A DNA stretch of 64,000 bases from Haemophilus haemolyticus (GTDB lineage: Bacteria; Pseudomonadota; Gammaproteobacteria; Enterobacterales; Pasteurellaceae): positions 62,001 to 126,000 of the forward strand of contig NZ_LYCK01000011.1 of NCBI RefSeq assembly GCF_001679045.1, read 5' to 3'. Positions 37,322 through 48,248 of this stretch are shown here, piece by piece. A program made the translations under genes and the position numbers. The notes beneath the pieces were generated by a model. It was not told the DNA's origin and searched no databases. It was given only the letters and a program-made list of their open reading frames with translations. Each line of letters opens with the position of its first letter. The stretch's first letter is position 1.

Positions 37322-38386
37322 ATGAATTTACAAAAACTTTTACTTACTCGGCGTTTCTTTTCCACCCTTGCATTTTTTTCTGTGCAAACGGTATTTCTGA
37401 TTTATCTACAAAGTAAAGGATTAAGCAACAGCGAAATTGCCTTTTCCTTATCACTACTCTTTTTCTCAAACCAAGCCCTTTCCATTCTTGCTGGTATTTG
37501 GGGCGATCGTTATGGTTTAGCCAAAATGATGTTGCTCGGCTGTTTTTTAGATGTGATAGCTTATATTTTCTTTCTCGCAGCAGATAATTATTTATTGCTT
37601 CTTATTGCGACCACTTGTTTTGGTTTAGGTAGTTGCTTATTTGGAACCAACGCCAAAGCCTGCTTACTTGTGCTGGCTGGGGATGAATACAAAGAAAAAA
37701 CGCGCTTGCAAGGGAAATACCTAAAAGTGACCTCCATGTCATCCATGTTTGCGCCGCTTTTAGTCATCCCATTTATTAAATACGAACATATCGACTTGCT
37801 CATTTGGGTCTGCTTTTCAATAGAAGCCGTATTATTCGCCTTAATGGTGAAGCCTTTCTATCAAATTCAAACCTTACAAACGTTGGTAAAATTTCGCTTT
37901 ACACAAATCAAAGAAATTATTACAAAAGAATTTCTAATAGTACATTTAATGCTATTTTTACCTCTTGCCATTGCGAGCTCTTTCTTTGTCATTTTCCCAT
38001 TTTTATTTAACAATAAACTTGGCATGCCTGAACATTCGCCGATAGCATTATTTGGCAACGGCTTACTCACCGTGCTATTACAAAGCTATTTTTCCCGAAA
38101 AATTAATTTAACGATCAAACAAGCAGCATGGGTTGCGCCTCTGTTGGCTATTGGAATTATCGTGCCTTGGTTTATCACCTTACATTATCTTTCCGTATTT
38201 TCAGCCTATGCCTATCTCGTCATTTTTACCGTCATTGAAGTATATGCCCTCACAGCGATGGCAAACTTATTAGTAAAATTTGATAATGGCACTAATCGTG
38301 GCTTTATTTTTGGCGCATCAAGATTATTACTTTCTATCGCAACAGTCGGTGTGATGAACCTTGTTCCAGTTCTATTTTTAGTATAA
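37322..38386 (+). CDS. Major facilitator superfamily transporter
   Basis: A 354-residue, very hydrophobic protein with about 11-12 membrane segments. Between the second and third it carries GIWGDRYGLAKMM, matching MFS motif A (GxxxDRxGRR). A basic cytoplasmic loop lies near residue 190-200. It is shorter than most MFS exporters (about 400). Substrate cannot be told. It has terminators on both sides. From memory of strain Rd, prmB and cysB have consecutive locus numbers there, so this gene may be accessory. Confidence 0.8.
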   Translation: MNLQKLLLTRRFFSTLAFFSVQTVFLIYLQSKGLSNSEIAFSLSLLFFSNQALSILAGIWGDRYGLAKMMLLGCFLDVIAYIFFLAADNYLLLLIATTCFGLGSCLFGTNAKACLLVLAGDEYKEKTRLQGKYLKVTSMSSMFAPLLVIPFIKYEHIDLLIWVCFSIEAVLFALMVKPFYQIQTLQTLVKFRFTQIKEIITKEFLIVHLMLFLPLAIASSFFVIFPFLFNNKLGMPEHSPIALFGNGLLTVLLQSYFSRKINLTIKQAAWVAPLLAIGIIVPWFITLHYLSVFSAYAYLVIFTVIEVYALTAMANLLVKFDNGTNRGFIFGASRLLLSIATVGVMNLVPVLFLV

Positions 38387-38388
38387 AA

Positions 38389-38430
38389 AAGTGCGGTTGA
38401 AATTCTTATTAAATTCCAACCGCACTTCAC
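38389..38430. terminator. Convergent terminator from an inverted uptake-signal pair
   Basis: AAGTGCGGTT(G) (38389) pairs with (C)AACCGCACTT (ending 38427) around an AT-rich loop with further AAT/ATT pairing. It sits between the convergent MFS gene and cysB. The T run is weak on the plus side and good on the minus side. Confidence 0.75.
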
Positions 38431-38445
38431 ACCATATAAATAAAA

Positions 38446-40502
<2,057 letters not shown>

Positions 40503-40549
40503 TGTTTTCCTTAAATAATGGAAAGGTCGCTTTCACAAGCGTCTATAAG

Positions 40550-41173
40550 TTAAATAAAAGGATCGGTGCTTCCACTTCCTTCGCGCAAAATCACTGGTGA
40601 TTCTTCCGTTAAATCCACCACTGTTGTAGGCTCTTGCCCTAAATATCCACCATGAATAATTAAATCGACTTGGTGTTCCAAACGATCTCGAATTTCCTCA
40701 GGATCAGATTGCGTAGTATGTTCTTCACCTGGCAACATTAACGAACAAGATAAAATCGGCTCGCCTAAGGCTGAAAGTAAATCTAAAGCGATCTTATTAT
40801 CTGGTACGCGTAAACCTATAGTTTTACGTTTTGATGTCATTAAACGGCGCGGTAATTCTTTCGTTGCAGTAAGAATAAAAGTATAACGCCCTGGCGTATT
40901 ATTTTTAATCAAACGATACGCAGTATTGCTCACCGTTGCGTAAGTTGAAATCTCCGATAAATCACTACACACCAACGTAAAATTATGTCCTTCAGGCAAT
41001 TTACGAATTGCTACAATGCGATCCATTGCATGTTTATCGCCCATCATACAGCCTAAGGCATATCCAGAATCCGTCGGATACACAATCACACCGCCTTTTT
41101 GTAAAATCTCTACAGCTTGATTAATCAAGCGCGCTTGTGGATTTTCAGGGTGGATGTAAAAAAATTGGCTCAT
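40550..41173 (-). CDS. yciO: YciO, YrdC/Sua5-family protein
   Basis: A 207-residue protein of the YrdC/TsaC fold, near-identical in length to E. coli YciO (206). Motifs include GGVIVYPTDSGYALGC at the N-terminus and PGRYTFIL, KRKTIGLRVP and LIIHGGYLG. YciO binds RNA and may have weak threonylcarbamoyl-AMP activity, but TsaC is the main tRNA t6A enzyme. Confidence 0.92.
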   Translation of the reverse strand: MSQFFYIHPENPQARLINQAVEILQKGGVIVYPTDSGYALGCMMGDKHAMDRIVAIRKLPEGHNFTLVCSDLSEISTYATVSNTAYRLIKNNTPGRYTFILTATKELPRRLMTSKRKTIGLRVPDNKIALDLLSALGEPILSCSLMLPGEEHTTQSDPEEIRDRLEHQVDLIIHGGYLGQEPTTVVDLTEESPVILREGSGSTDPFI

Positions 41174-41246
41174 GTGTTTCTTCCTTAAAAAGTGTGCGCT
41201 GATTATAGCAGTTTTGCGCTCACTTTATAATGGCGAGCACATAAAA

Positions 41247-41279
41247 ATAAAGGCGTAGAGAGTCAATCTACGCCTTATC
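41247..41279 (-). terminator. Terminator after sucD
   Basis: AAGGCGTAGA pairs with TCTACGCCTT around GAGTCAA. On the minus strand TATTTTTAT follows. Confidence 0.85.
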
Positions 41280-41307
41280 AAACTAAAGTGCGGTTAATTT
41301 TCTGAAA

Positions 41308-42177
41308 TTATTTTAATACCTTTCTCAAGGCTGCACCAATTTCAGCGAGGCTTTTTACACAGGTCACACCTGCGGCCTCAAGCGCTGCAATTTTTTCTGC
41401 GGCAGTGCCTTTTCCCCCACTAATAATGGCCCCAGCATGTCCCATCCGTTTGCCTTTTGGCGCAGTGATACCCGCAATATAGGCTACCACTGGTTTAGTA
41501 ACGTTATCTTTTATGAAGGTTGCCGCTTCTTCCTCTGCAGAACCGCCGATCTCGCCAATCATCACAATGGCTTCTGTTTCGGCATCTTGTTGAAATCTTT
41601 CAAGAATATCAATAAAACTAGAGCCGGGAATAGGATCTCCTCCGATACCCACACAAGTCGATTGTCCAAAGCCTTCATCTGTAGTTTGTTTTACCGCTTC
41701 ATACGTTAAAGTACCAGAACGAGAAACAATCCCCACTTTGCCTTTTTTATGTATGTGTCCTGGCATGATGCCGATTTTACATTCATCAGGCGTAATCACA
41801 CCTGGGCAATTTGGTCCAATCATCACAACGCCTGTTTCATTTAATTTTTGTTTCACCTTAAGCATATCCAATGTAGGGATGCCCTCAGTAATGCAGACAA
41901 TTAACTGAATCCCTGCATCAATGGCTTCAATTATGGCATCTTTACAAAATGGTGCTGGTACATAAATGACGGTCGCTGTTGCTCCCGTATTTTCGACAGC
42001 TTCACGAACTGTATTAAATACAGGCAAACCAAGATGAGTACTTCCACCTTTATTTGGTGATACACCACCGACTAATTGCGTTCCGTAGGCTAATGCTTGT
42101 TCAGAATGAAAAGTCCCTTGTCCACCAGTAAAACCTTGGCAAATCACTTTGGTATTTTTATCAATTAAAATCGCCAT
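41308..42177 (-). CDS. sucD: Succinyl-CoA synthetase alpha subunit
   Basis: It makes ATP from succinyl-CoA (or the reverse) with SucC. The 289-residue protein has the CoA-binding N-terminal fold ([15 protein letters not shown]) and the active-site histidine phosphorylated during catalysis in [10 protein letters not shown]. Its start overlaps the sucC stop (TAATG). Length equals E. coli SucD (289). Confidence 0.98.
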   Translation of the reverse strand: MAILIDKNTKVICQGFTGGQGTFHSEQALAYGTQLVGGVSPNKGGSTHLGLPVFNTVREAVENTGATATVIYVPAPFCKDAIIEAIDAGIQLIVCITEGIPTLDMLKVKQKLNETGVVMIGPNCPGVITPDECKIGIMPGHIHKKGKVGIVSRSGTLTYEAVKQTTDEGFGQSTCVGIGGDPIPGSSFIDILERFQQDAETEAIVMIGEIGGSAEEEAATFIKDNVTKPVVAYIAGITAPKGKRMGHAGAIISGGKGTAAEKIAALEAAGVTCVKSLAEIGAALRKVLK

Positions 42178-43346
42178 TAGTGTTCTCCTTTTGCTGCATT
42201 CACGGCTAATTCTGCGGCTTGTTGTAAACTGTGTGCGGTAAGAATATTAACATCGCTTTCCGCTAAAATTTGGCGACCGATTTCAGCATTCGTTCCTTCT
42301 AATCGCACAACCACAGGCACTCTCACGCCCACTTCATTTACTGCAGCAATCACGCCTTCAGCAATCAAATCACAACGAACAATGCCACCAAAAATATTCA
42401 CTAAAATCACCTTCACTGAAGGATCGGTTAAAATGATTTTGAACGCTTCAGCAACCCGTTCTTTCGTTGCACCACCACCCACATCAAGAAAATTCGCAGG
42501 CTTCCCACCATAGAGTTTCACAATATCCATGGTGCCCATTGCAAGCCCAGCCCCATTTACCATACAACCAATGTCACCCTCTAAAGCCACATAGTTTAAC
42601 TGGAATTTTTCAGCTTCTGCTTCACGAGCATCATTTTGAGTTAAATCTTGCAGTGCCAATAAATCTTTATGGCGAAATAAAGCGTTATCATCAACAGATA
42701 TTTTGGCATCGAGACAAACCAAATTGCCTTGTTTAGTCAGAACAAGCGGATTGACTTCCACTAAAGATAAATCTTTTTCTAAAAACAAACGAGATAAGCC
42801 CATAAAGATATCGGTAAACTGTTTGTTTTGCGCACCACTTAACCCTAATTTAAACGCCAATTCACGGCCTTGATAAGGCAATCCTCCAAATAAAGGATCA
42901 ATGGTGATTTTGTGGAGTAAGTGCGGTGAATTTTGCGCGACTTCTTCAATATTCATTCCCCCAGCAGGAGAAGCAATAAACATAACTTTTTGAGAGGCGC
43001 GATCAACAACCGCACTTAAGTAAAATTCTTTATCAATATCGCAAGTTTCTTCAAAATAAATCTGGTTTACTGGCTGACCCAATTTATCCGTTTGAAAAGT
43101 GACTAAACGTTGTCCTAGCCATTTTTCTGCAAAAGATCTTGCTTCCTCTACATCGTGCACTAATTTAACGCCACCCGCTTTACCACGCCCACCCGCATGA
43201 ACTTGGCATTTCGCCGCCCACTTATCGCCTGAAAGTTGAGCCAGTACCAAATCTACTTCATCAACAGATTGACAGACCGCCCCATTTTTTACGGGTAATC
43301 CATAATGCTCAAATAGTTGTTTTGCTTGGTATTCGTGTAAATTCAT
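42177..43346 (-). CDS. sucC: Succinyl-CoA synthetase beta subunit
   Basis: The 389-residue subunit has an ATP-grasp N-terminal half ([18 protein letters not shown]) and the C-terminal domain with [11 protein letters not shown] and [11 protein letters not shown] that meets the alpha subunit. Length is close to E. coli (388). sucAB are not adjacent, unlike in E. coli. Two uptake signals lie inside (42919, 43009). Confidence 0.98.
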   Translation of the reverse strand: MNLHEYQAKQLFEHYGLPVKNGAVCQSVDEVDLVLAQLSGDKWAAKCQVHAGGRGKAGGVKLVHDVEEARSFAEKWLGQRLVTFQTDKLGQPVNQIYFEETCDIDKEFYLSAVVDRASQKVMFIASPAGGMNIEEVAQNSPHLLHKITIDPLFGGLPYQGRELAFKLGLSGAQNKQFTDIFMGLSRLFLEKDLSLVEVNPLVLTKQGNLVCLDAKISVDDNALFRHKDLLALQDLTQNDAREAEAEKFQLNYVALEGDIGCMVNGAGLAMGTMDIVKLYGGKPANFLDVGGGATKERVAEAFKIILTDPSVKVILVNIFGGIVRCDLIAEGVIAAVNEVGVRVPVVVRLEGTNAEIGRQILAESDVNILTAHSLQQAAELAVNAAKGEH

Positions 43347-43381
43347 TCGCGACGTCCTTTTTGGTTATGAAAACAATTCAC

Positions 43382-44473
43382 TCAAGATTTTAATGCTATA
43401 TGTACCGTGATTTCTTCACGATCGTGATATAAATGTTTAGCTTGAATATCAAAATTCAAATTCTGCTCCGCCAACATAACAGCTAAGTTTTCTAAACATA
43501 ATATCACTTCTTGATAACGTTTTTTCATGGGTAATTTTAAATTGAAGATCGTTTCTCGGCACCAACCATTCAACAACCATTTGCCAATCAATAACGAAAT
43601 ACGACTTGGTTGTTCCACCATATCACAGACTAACCAATCCACTTTTTTCCTTTTGGGAGGCTGAAATTTAAATCCATCTTCCGCGCAATGTTCAATGCGC
43701 CCCGTATCATGCAAACTCGCCGCCATTTTTCCGTGATCAACTGCATAAACAAATAAACCGCGTTTGACTAATTGATACGTCCAACCGCCAGGGCAAGCCC
43801 CTAAATCAACGCCAATCATATTTTCATTTAAACGTTTATTCTCTTCTTTACGCGGAATAAAAGTCAAAATAGCCTCTTCTAGTTTTAACGTAGATCGACT
43901 TGGCGCATCTGCCGGAAATTTTAAACGAGGGATTCCCATAAAATGGGGGGAATGATTATCCACATAAGAATATCCCACATAGCAGCAATTCGGTTTTACA
44001 AAAAAACAATGTAAAAATTGACCGCACTTTTGAGTCACTTTTGCCGAAAGCCAGCCTTGTTTTTTCAATGCCTGACGTAAAGGCACGGTAAATTTACGAC
44101 AAAAAGTGGAAAGCTCCTTCGCTTCATTTGTATCTGCAGTTTCTACAAAAAGCTCGCTAGATTGAGCAAAATTAATTTGTTGTGATAATTCTTCAAACGC
44201 CGCCACGATGGGACTAATACGATCAGCGGGATCTAAATCCTTTAATAAATCAGAAATAACTACCATCTGACGAGCAAAAATCAAACGGTTAAAAGGAATG
44301 TCTCGGGCAAGGCGATCTGCCTCATCAGGTTGATAACATTCAAAAATGACATATCCCGAATTATCTTGTACTCGTGCAAAACCAAATACACCTAAATTAC
44401 TTGCTTGATCGGTGATCTCTGCGGCGACTTCTTTCTCAAAACCAGGGCGACAATATAATGCGAGTTTATTCAT
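43382..44473 (-). CDS. rlmM: 23S rRNA 2'-O-ribose C2498 methyltransferase RlmM
   Basis: It methylates the 2'-hydroxyl of C2498 in 23S rRNA before 50S assembly. The 363-residue protein has an N-terminal THUMP-like domain and a Rossmann methyltransferase domain with [14 protein letters not shown], then [11 protein letters not shown]. Length matches E. coli (366). I use ATG 44473 ([13 protein letters not shown]), which overlaps the end of gcvA by 8 bases (ATGAATAA). The gcvA-rlmM order also occurs in E. coli. Uptake signal at 44021. Confidence 0.95.
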   Translation of the reverse strand: MNKLALYCRPGFEKEVAAEITDQASNLGVFGFARVQDNSGYVIFECYQPDEADRLARDIPFNRLIFARQMVVISDLLKDLDPADRISPIVAAFEELSQQINFAQSSELFVETADTNEAKELSTFCRKFTVPLRQALKKQGWLSAKVTQKCGQFLHCFFVKPNCCYVGYSYVDNHSPHFMGIPRLKFPADAPSRSTLKLEEAILTFIPRKEENKRLNENMIGVDLGACPGGWTYQLVKRGLFVYAVDHGKMAASLHDTGRIEHCAEDGFKFQPPKRKKVDWLVCDMVEQPSRISLLIGKWLLNGWCRETIFNLKLPMKKRYQEVILCLENLAVMLAEQNLNFDIQAKHLYHDREEITVHIALKS

Positions 44474-45359
44474 TTTCTTCTTGTTTAATTGAGTTAATAA
44501 TCCATTGACGGAATGCTTGAATTTTTTGATCATCTAGGCGATCCAGATGATTGACCACATAAAATGATTTTGGATCAGGCAAATTAGTTGGCAATACCAC
44601 TGTTAATGAGCCATTTTCAATTTCTTGTAAGGCTAATAAACGATTAGCTAATACAATACCTTGCCCATGAATTGCTGCCTGTAACGCCATAAATGTATGG
44701 CTAAATAACGGCCCTTGCTGAATATTTAAATCATCTAACTGTAAATGATTTGCCATCGCTTGCCAATTATCACGCGTATGAATGTGAATTAATGTGTGTT
44801 TTTTTAAATCTTCAGACTGAATAATTGGATTTTCGGCTAACAATTCAGGCGACGCTAAAATCAATAAATTTTCTTCACCAAGACGATCCACTTGAAGATT
44901 CTGCCAATTTCCCAAACCATAATAAATAGCAAGATCAATTTCTTTATTTAGCAAGCCTTCATCTTGATCCACGCCTGTTAAACGAACCTCAATTTGCGGA
45001 TAAAGCTGATTAAATTCACTTAAATGTGGCACAAGCCATTGGATACCAAAAGTTTGTGGTACGCTAATATTTAAATGCGGATCCGTTTTTAACGTTAATA
45101 ATCGCTCTGTTGCTTCATTTAAGCGACGCAGAATTTTATTAATATCAACAAAATAAGCTTTTCCAAGCTCTGTTAATTCTAAAGAACGATTCTTTCGCTT
45201 AAATAATTCAATTCCTAAGAACTCTTCTAATAATTTAATTTGATGACTAACTGCCGCTTGTGTGACACAAAGCTCATCCGCCGCTTTAGTAAAACTTAAA
45301 TGGCGAGCAGCCGACTCAAAAGATTTTAGCGAATTCAATGGTGGCAAACGTTTATACAT
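44466..45359 (-). CDS. gcvA: GcvA, LysR-type regulator of glycine cleavage and GcvB
   Basis: A 297-residue LysR-type regulator starting [20 protein letters not shown], like E. coli GcvA. It has the helix-turn-helix [14 protein letters not shown] and the effector-domain segment [22 protein letters not shown] use ATG 45359; the in-frame ATG at 45371 adds four residues. It is divergent from the GcvB RNA gene, which supports the identity. CTAAT half-sites typical of GcvA binding lie between them. Confidence 0.94.
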   Translation of the reverse strand: MYKRLPPLNSLKSFESAARHLSFTKAADELCVTQAAVSHQIKLLEEFLGIELFKRKNRSLELTELGKAYFVDINKILRRLNEATERLLTLKTDPHLNISVPQTFGIQWLVPHLSEFNQLYPQIEVRLTGVDQDEGLLNKEIDLAIYYGLGNWQNLQVDRLGEENLLILASPELLAENPIIQSEDLKKHTLIHIHTRDNWQAMANHLQLDDLNIQQGPLFSHTFMALQAAIHGQGIVLANRLLALQEIENGSLTVVLPTNLPDPKSFYVVNHLDRLDDQKIQAFRQWIINSIKQEENE

Positions 45360-45382
45360 AAGTATTTCCATTCATAAAATTT

Positions 45383-45399
45383 TTGTCTATAATAGACAA
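45383..45399. promoter_or_regulatory. 17-bp palindrome before gcvA
   Basis: TTGTCTATAATAGACAA is a perfect 7-bp inverted repeat around TAA, 24 bases before the gcvA start codon. It overlaps TATAAT/TATTAT -10-like sequences and could be an operator in the gcvA promoter or leader. Confidence 0.45.
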
Positions 45400-45402
45400 G
45401 AT

Positions 45403-45426
45403 CTAATTCGGATTAGTTTTTCTAAT
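45403..45426. promoter_or_regulatory. GcvA-binding half-sites between gcvA and gcvB
   Basis: CTAAT (45403), ATTAG (45412) and CTAAT (45422) follow one another. E. coli GcvA sites carry the conserved CTAAT. Their place about 20-45 bases before the gcvB -35 fits activation by GcvA. Confidence 0.7.
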
Positions 45427-45448
45427 ACCTCAAATAAAAAAACGTCAT

Positions 45449-45478
45449 TTGTCCTTTCCTACCCTTTTTCCTTACAAT
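45449..45478 (+). promoter_or_regulatory. gcvB promoter
   Basis: TTGTCC (45449-45454), an 18-base spacer and TACAAT (45473-45478). A start near 45484 would place the first stem of GcvB at the 5' end. Confidence 0.6.
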
Positions 45479-45483
45479 ACAAC

Positions 45484-45660
45484 CATACTTAATGATTGGT
45501 AATTCTTTACTAGTTAATGAGTTTCGGACTTAAGTATGATGTTGTGTTTGCATATAGTTCGGGTAACCGAACTTGAGTAACAAATATGTTACTCATTTAC
45601 TTCCTGTATATTATTAAACCAATTTGGTTAAACGCTGCTCTCATTGAGTGGCGTTTTTTT
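45484..45660 (+). ncRNA. gcvB: GcvB small regulatory RNA
   Basis: GcvB is an Hfq-dependent sRNA that represses many amino-acid and peptide transport genes when glycine is plentiful. Seen here: a 5' stem CATACTTAA/TTAAGTATG (45484-45538), then the GU-rich seed TGATGTTGTGTTTGCA. Two hairpins follow, AGTTCGG/CCGAACT (45556-45573) and TGAGTAAC/GTTACTCA (45574-45595), then the conserved ACTTCCTGTA (45599-45608). The terminator is AACGC...GCGTT plus seven T. The seed and ACTTCCTGTA match E. coli GcvB, and it is divergent from gcvA as there. Confidence 0.9.
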
Positions 45661-45835
45661 CATCCCGATTTTAGCATAACTATATCTTTATTTCCTGCCC
45701 TGTTTCCAAAATTTCCTTATTCCTTTTTAATTGGCTAAAAATTGCATAATTTCGAGAATTTATTATTTAAATCACTGCTGGAATGGTGTAGATTAAACGG
45801 TATTTCATTCAAAAAAATAATATTAAGGAAGCAAA
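45661..45835 (+). other. ilvE upstream region
   Basis: A 175-base AT-rich region after the GcvB terminator. It should hold the ilvE promoter (TAGATT at about 45790 is a possible -10). An AAGGAAG ribosome-binding site precedes the ATG. No leader peptide or attenuator was seen. Confidence 0.4.
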
Positions 45836-46867
45836 ATGAAAGACTTAGACTGGAATAACCTTGGTTTTAGTTATATTAAAACAGATTACCGTTTCATCGC
45901 TCACTGGAAAGATGGCAAATGGGACGAAGGCAAACTCACAACAGACAATACCTTGCATATTCACGAAGGTTCTACCGCACTTCACTACGGTCAACAATGC
46001 TTTGAAGGCTTAAAAGCTTATCGTTGCAAAGACGGCTCAATTAACTTATTCCGTCCACAAGAAAATGCAAAGCGCATGCAACATACTTCGGATCGTTTAC
46101 TCATGCCACAAGTGCCCACTGAATTATTTATCCGTGCATGTAAAGAAGTGGTGAAAGCGAACGAAGAATGGGTAGGACCTTACGGCTCTGGCGCAACCCT
46201 ATACTTACGTCCATTCTTAATTGGTGTGGGTGAAAATATCGGTGTGAAAGCTGCGCCAGAATTTATTTTCTCTGTATTCTGCTGCCCAGTGGGTGCCTAT
46301 TTCAAAGGTGGTTTAACACCATCTAACTTTATTACCACAGAATATGATCGCGCTGCACCAATGGGAACAGGCGGCGTAAAAGTGGGTGGTAACTACGCTG
46401 CGAGCCTTCTGCCACATGTATTAGCGGCAGAACAAGGTACGCCAGAACGTAAATTTGCGGATGCTATTTATTTAGATCCAAAAACTCACACCAAAATTGA
46501 AGAAGTCGGTGCGGCAAACTTTTTTGGAATCACAAAAGACAATAAATTCATCACACCAAAATCAGAATCTATTTTACCAAGTATCACCAAATACTCTCTT
46601 TTACATATCGCAAAAGAGCGTTTAGGTATGGAAGCAATTGAAGGCGATGTTTATATCGATCAGCTAGATCAATTTGCTGAAGCTGGTGCCTGTGGTACTG
46701 CTGCAGTAATTTCACCTGTTGGCGGTATCCAACATAAAGGCAAATTCCATGTATTCTATTCTGAAACTGAAGTGGGCCCAGTAACTCGTCGCCTTTATGA
46801 AGAACTCACAGGTATTCAGTTCGGTGATATCGAAGCACCTGAAGGCTGGATTGTGAAAGTAGAATAA
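45836..46867 (+). CDS. ilvE: Branched-chain amino acid aminotransferase
   Basis: It makes the last transamination to leucine, isoleucine and valine. The 343-residue PLP fold-type IV protein has the lysine-containing [15 protein letters not shown], the phosphate-site [11 protein letters not shown] and [11 protein letters not shown]. Its length and sequence are of the longer bacterial/eukaryal class II BCAT type, not the 309-residue E. coli IlvE type. It stands alone, with no other ilv genes nearby. Confidence 0.95.
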   Translation: MKDLDWNNLGFSYIKTDYRFIAHWKDGKWDEGKLTTDNTLHIHEGSTALHYGQQCFEGLKAYRCKDGSINLFRPQENAKRMQHTSDRLLMPQVPTELFIRACKEVVKANEEWVGPYGSGATLYLRPFLIGVGENIGVKAAPEFIFSVFCCPVGAYFKGGLTPSNFITTEYDRAAPMGTGGVKVGGNYAASLLPHVLAAEQGTPERKFADAIYLDPKTHTKIEEVGAANFFGITKDNKFITPKSESILPSITKYSLLHIAKERLGMEAIEGDVYIDQLDQFAEAGACGTAAVISPVGGIQHKGKFHVFYSETEVGPVTRRLYEELTGIQFGDIEAPEGWIVKVE

Positions 46868-46885
46868 TTTCTACCAATAGAAAAA

Positions 46886-46921
46886 CGAAAGTGCGGTTAA
46901 AAATCAACCGCACTTTTTTAT
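46886..46921. terminator. Terminator after ilvE from an inverted uptake-signal pair
   Basis: AAGTGCGGTT (46889) pairs with AACCGCACTT (ending 46915) around AAAAATC, followed by TTTT. It also lies at the 3' end of the convergent lipoprotein gene. Confidence 0.9.
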
Positions 46922-47061
46922 TAATTCAATCCCCATTGGCGAGAATCTTTATCAAATTTAACACCTGAATGAGAACCTTCTGCGCCGTTAAAATACACAT
47001 CTTTATTCGCACAAGCTGAAATAATCAATGCGCCTGCGATAATCAATAACCATTTTTTCAT
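46921..47061 (-). CDS. Small 46-residue lipoprotein
   Basis: A short gene read on the minus strand. It starts MKKWLLIIAGALIISACAN: two lysines, a hydrophobic stretch and a lipobox ISAC with C17 as the lipidated cysteine. The mature part is only about 30 residues (ending KDSRQWGLN). AAAAAGG lies before the ATG. A lipid-anchored protein in the inner or outer membrane is expected; Ala-Asn after the cysteine does not suggest inner-membrane retention. Function unknown. It is convergent with ilvE. Confidence 0.75.
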   Translation of the reverse strand: MKKWLLIIAGALIISACANKDVYFNGAEGSHSGVKFDKDSRQWGLN

Positions 47062-47307
47062 AAGTAAACCTTTTTGCTAAATTAAAAACGTGCGAATTGT
47101 AGCACAACGATGCCACATCCCAACGAAATATTTTGCTTTCCTTGCCATCATTAACACCTCTCACCAAAGCCAAGCTTCCCTTCTTTGCTGATAAATTTGA
47201 CTTATTGAACTCTTAAAAAACGTAAGAAATTTAAACCGTACTTTAAATAAAATAAAAAATTTCTTATTACCCCTTGATCGCTATAAATTTATGTATATAA
47301 TGAATCC
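47062..47307. other. Intergenic region before the candidate sRNA
   Basis: It holds the upstream region of the lipoprotein gene (minus) and the promoter of the candidate sRNA (plus). No ORF with good features was seen. A variant uptake signal (ACCGTACTT, about 47234) is present. Confidence 0.4.
47274..47301 (+). promoter_or_regulatory. Promoter of candidate sRNA
   Basis: TTGATC (47274-47279), a 16-base spacer and a perfect TATAAT (47296-47301). Start expected near 47308. Confidence 0.65.
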
Positions 47308-47392
47308 TGTTTTAGATACTAGATAGTAATTTAATAGTAATGAAACTTGGCTAGTGCATTCCCCCACTCCTTTCGCACTAGCCATTTTTTTT
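47308..47392 (+). ncRNA. Candidate trans-acting small RNA, about 85 nt
   Basis: A good promoter is followed about 40 bases later by a strong Rho-independent terminator: GGCTAGTGC (47349-47357) pairs with GCACTAGCC (47375-47383), then eight T after one A. There is no sensible ORF between. The 17-base terminator loop ATTCCCCCACTCCTTTC is very C/U-rich and could pair with Shine-Dalgarno sequences, as CU-rich loops do in several Hfq-dependent RNAs. I cannot match it to a named family. A leader of the next gene is less likely because the terminator lies about 45 bases before its start. Confidence 0.6.
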
Positions 47393-47437
47393 GGAATTTT
47401 GTACCATAACCCACCTGTTTCCAATCAACTATCCATT

Positions 47438-48193
47438 ATGAATAATCTCGAACTTGAACAACTCATTAATCAAAAACTTTCTTCTGATAAAATCAATGAC
47501 TATGCGCCCAACGGCTTACAAGTCGAAGGTAAAACTGAAATCAAAAAAATCATTACTGGCGTAACCGCGAGTCAGGCTCTAATTGATTACGCAATCAGCC
47601 AAAATGCCGATGCGATTTTGGTTCATCACGGCTATTTTTGGAAAAGTGAAAACCCTTGTATTCGTGGAATGAAAGGCAAGCGAATTAAATCCCTTTTAGT
47701 GAATGACATTAATTTATATGGCTATCATTTGCCATTAGATGTGCACCCAGAATTAGGTAACAATGCACAATTAGCCAAACTGCTCGACATTGAAAATTTA
47801 CAACCATTAGAAAAAGGCGCTGTGAGTATTCCTGTTTGGGGCGAATTAAAAGAACCGATGACAGGTGAAAACTTTGCAGAAAAAATAGAAACAGTGTTAA
47901 ATCGAAAACCGTTAATTTGCATTGAAAACGGACCGCACTTAATCCGAAAAATTGGCATCTGTACTGGTGGCGGACAAGGTTATATTGATCTTGTTGCAGA
48001 ACAAGGCTGCGATGCATTTATTACTGGTGAAGTGTCAGAACAAACGATTCATTCTGCCCGTGAGCAAGGATTACATTTCTTCTCTGCCGGCCATCACGCA
48101 ACAGAACGATATGGCATCAAGGCATTAGGTAAATGGTTGGCGAAAGAATATGGCTTTGATGTAGAATTTAAAGATATAGATAATCCAGCATAA
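47438..48193 (+). CDS. Nif3-family metal-binding protein (YbgI-like)
   Basis: A 251-residue protein of the NIF3/YbgI (DUF34) family, forming hexameric toroids with a dinuclear metal site. Metal ligands are visible in ILVHHGYFW, YHLPLD and the late SAGHHATERYG. The molecular role is unsettled; a GTP cyclohydrolase-like activity has been suggested for the family. I start at ATG 47438 (MNNLELEQL), which gives the usual length. The longer frame from 47354 begins inside the sRNA terminator and is rejected. Uptake signal at 47932. Confidence 0.93.
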   Translation: MNNLELEQLINQKLSSDKINDYAPNGLQVEGKTEIKKIITGVTASQALIDYAISQNADAILVHHGYFWKSENPCIRGMKGKRIKSLLVNDINLYGYHLPLDVHPELGNNAQLAKLLDIENLQPLEKGAVSIPVWGELKEPMTGENFAEKIETVLNRKPLICIENGPHLIRKIGICTGGGQGYIDLVAEQGCDAFITGEVSEQTIHSAREQGLHFFSAGHHATERYGIKALGKWLAKEYGFDVEFKDIDNPA

Positions 48194-48197
48194 AATA

Positions 48198-48240
48198 CAA
48201 AAGTGCGGTAAAAATATTTCTTTTTTACCGCACTTTTATC
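48198..48240. terminator. Convergent terminator from an inverted uptake-signal pair
   Basis: AAAAGTGCGGTAAAAA (uptake signal 48201-48209) pairs with TTTTTTACCGCACTTTT (48227-48235). T runs lie on both strands, serving the nif3-family gene and ffh. Confidence 0.92.
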
Positions 48241-48248
48241 TTCTGAAA

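Noticed and set aside
47354..47437. N-terminal extension of the nif3-family protein
   Set aside because: It starts inside the sRNA terminator stem and the family normally begins at MNNLELEQL (47438).
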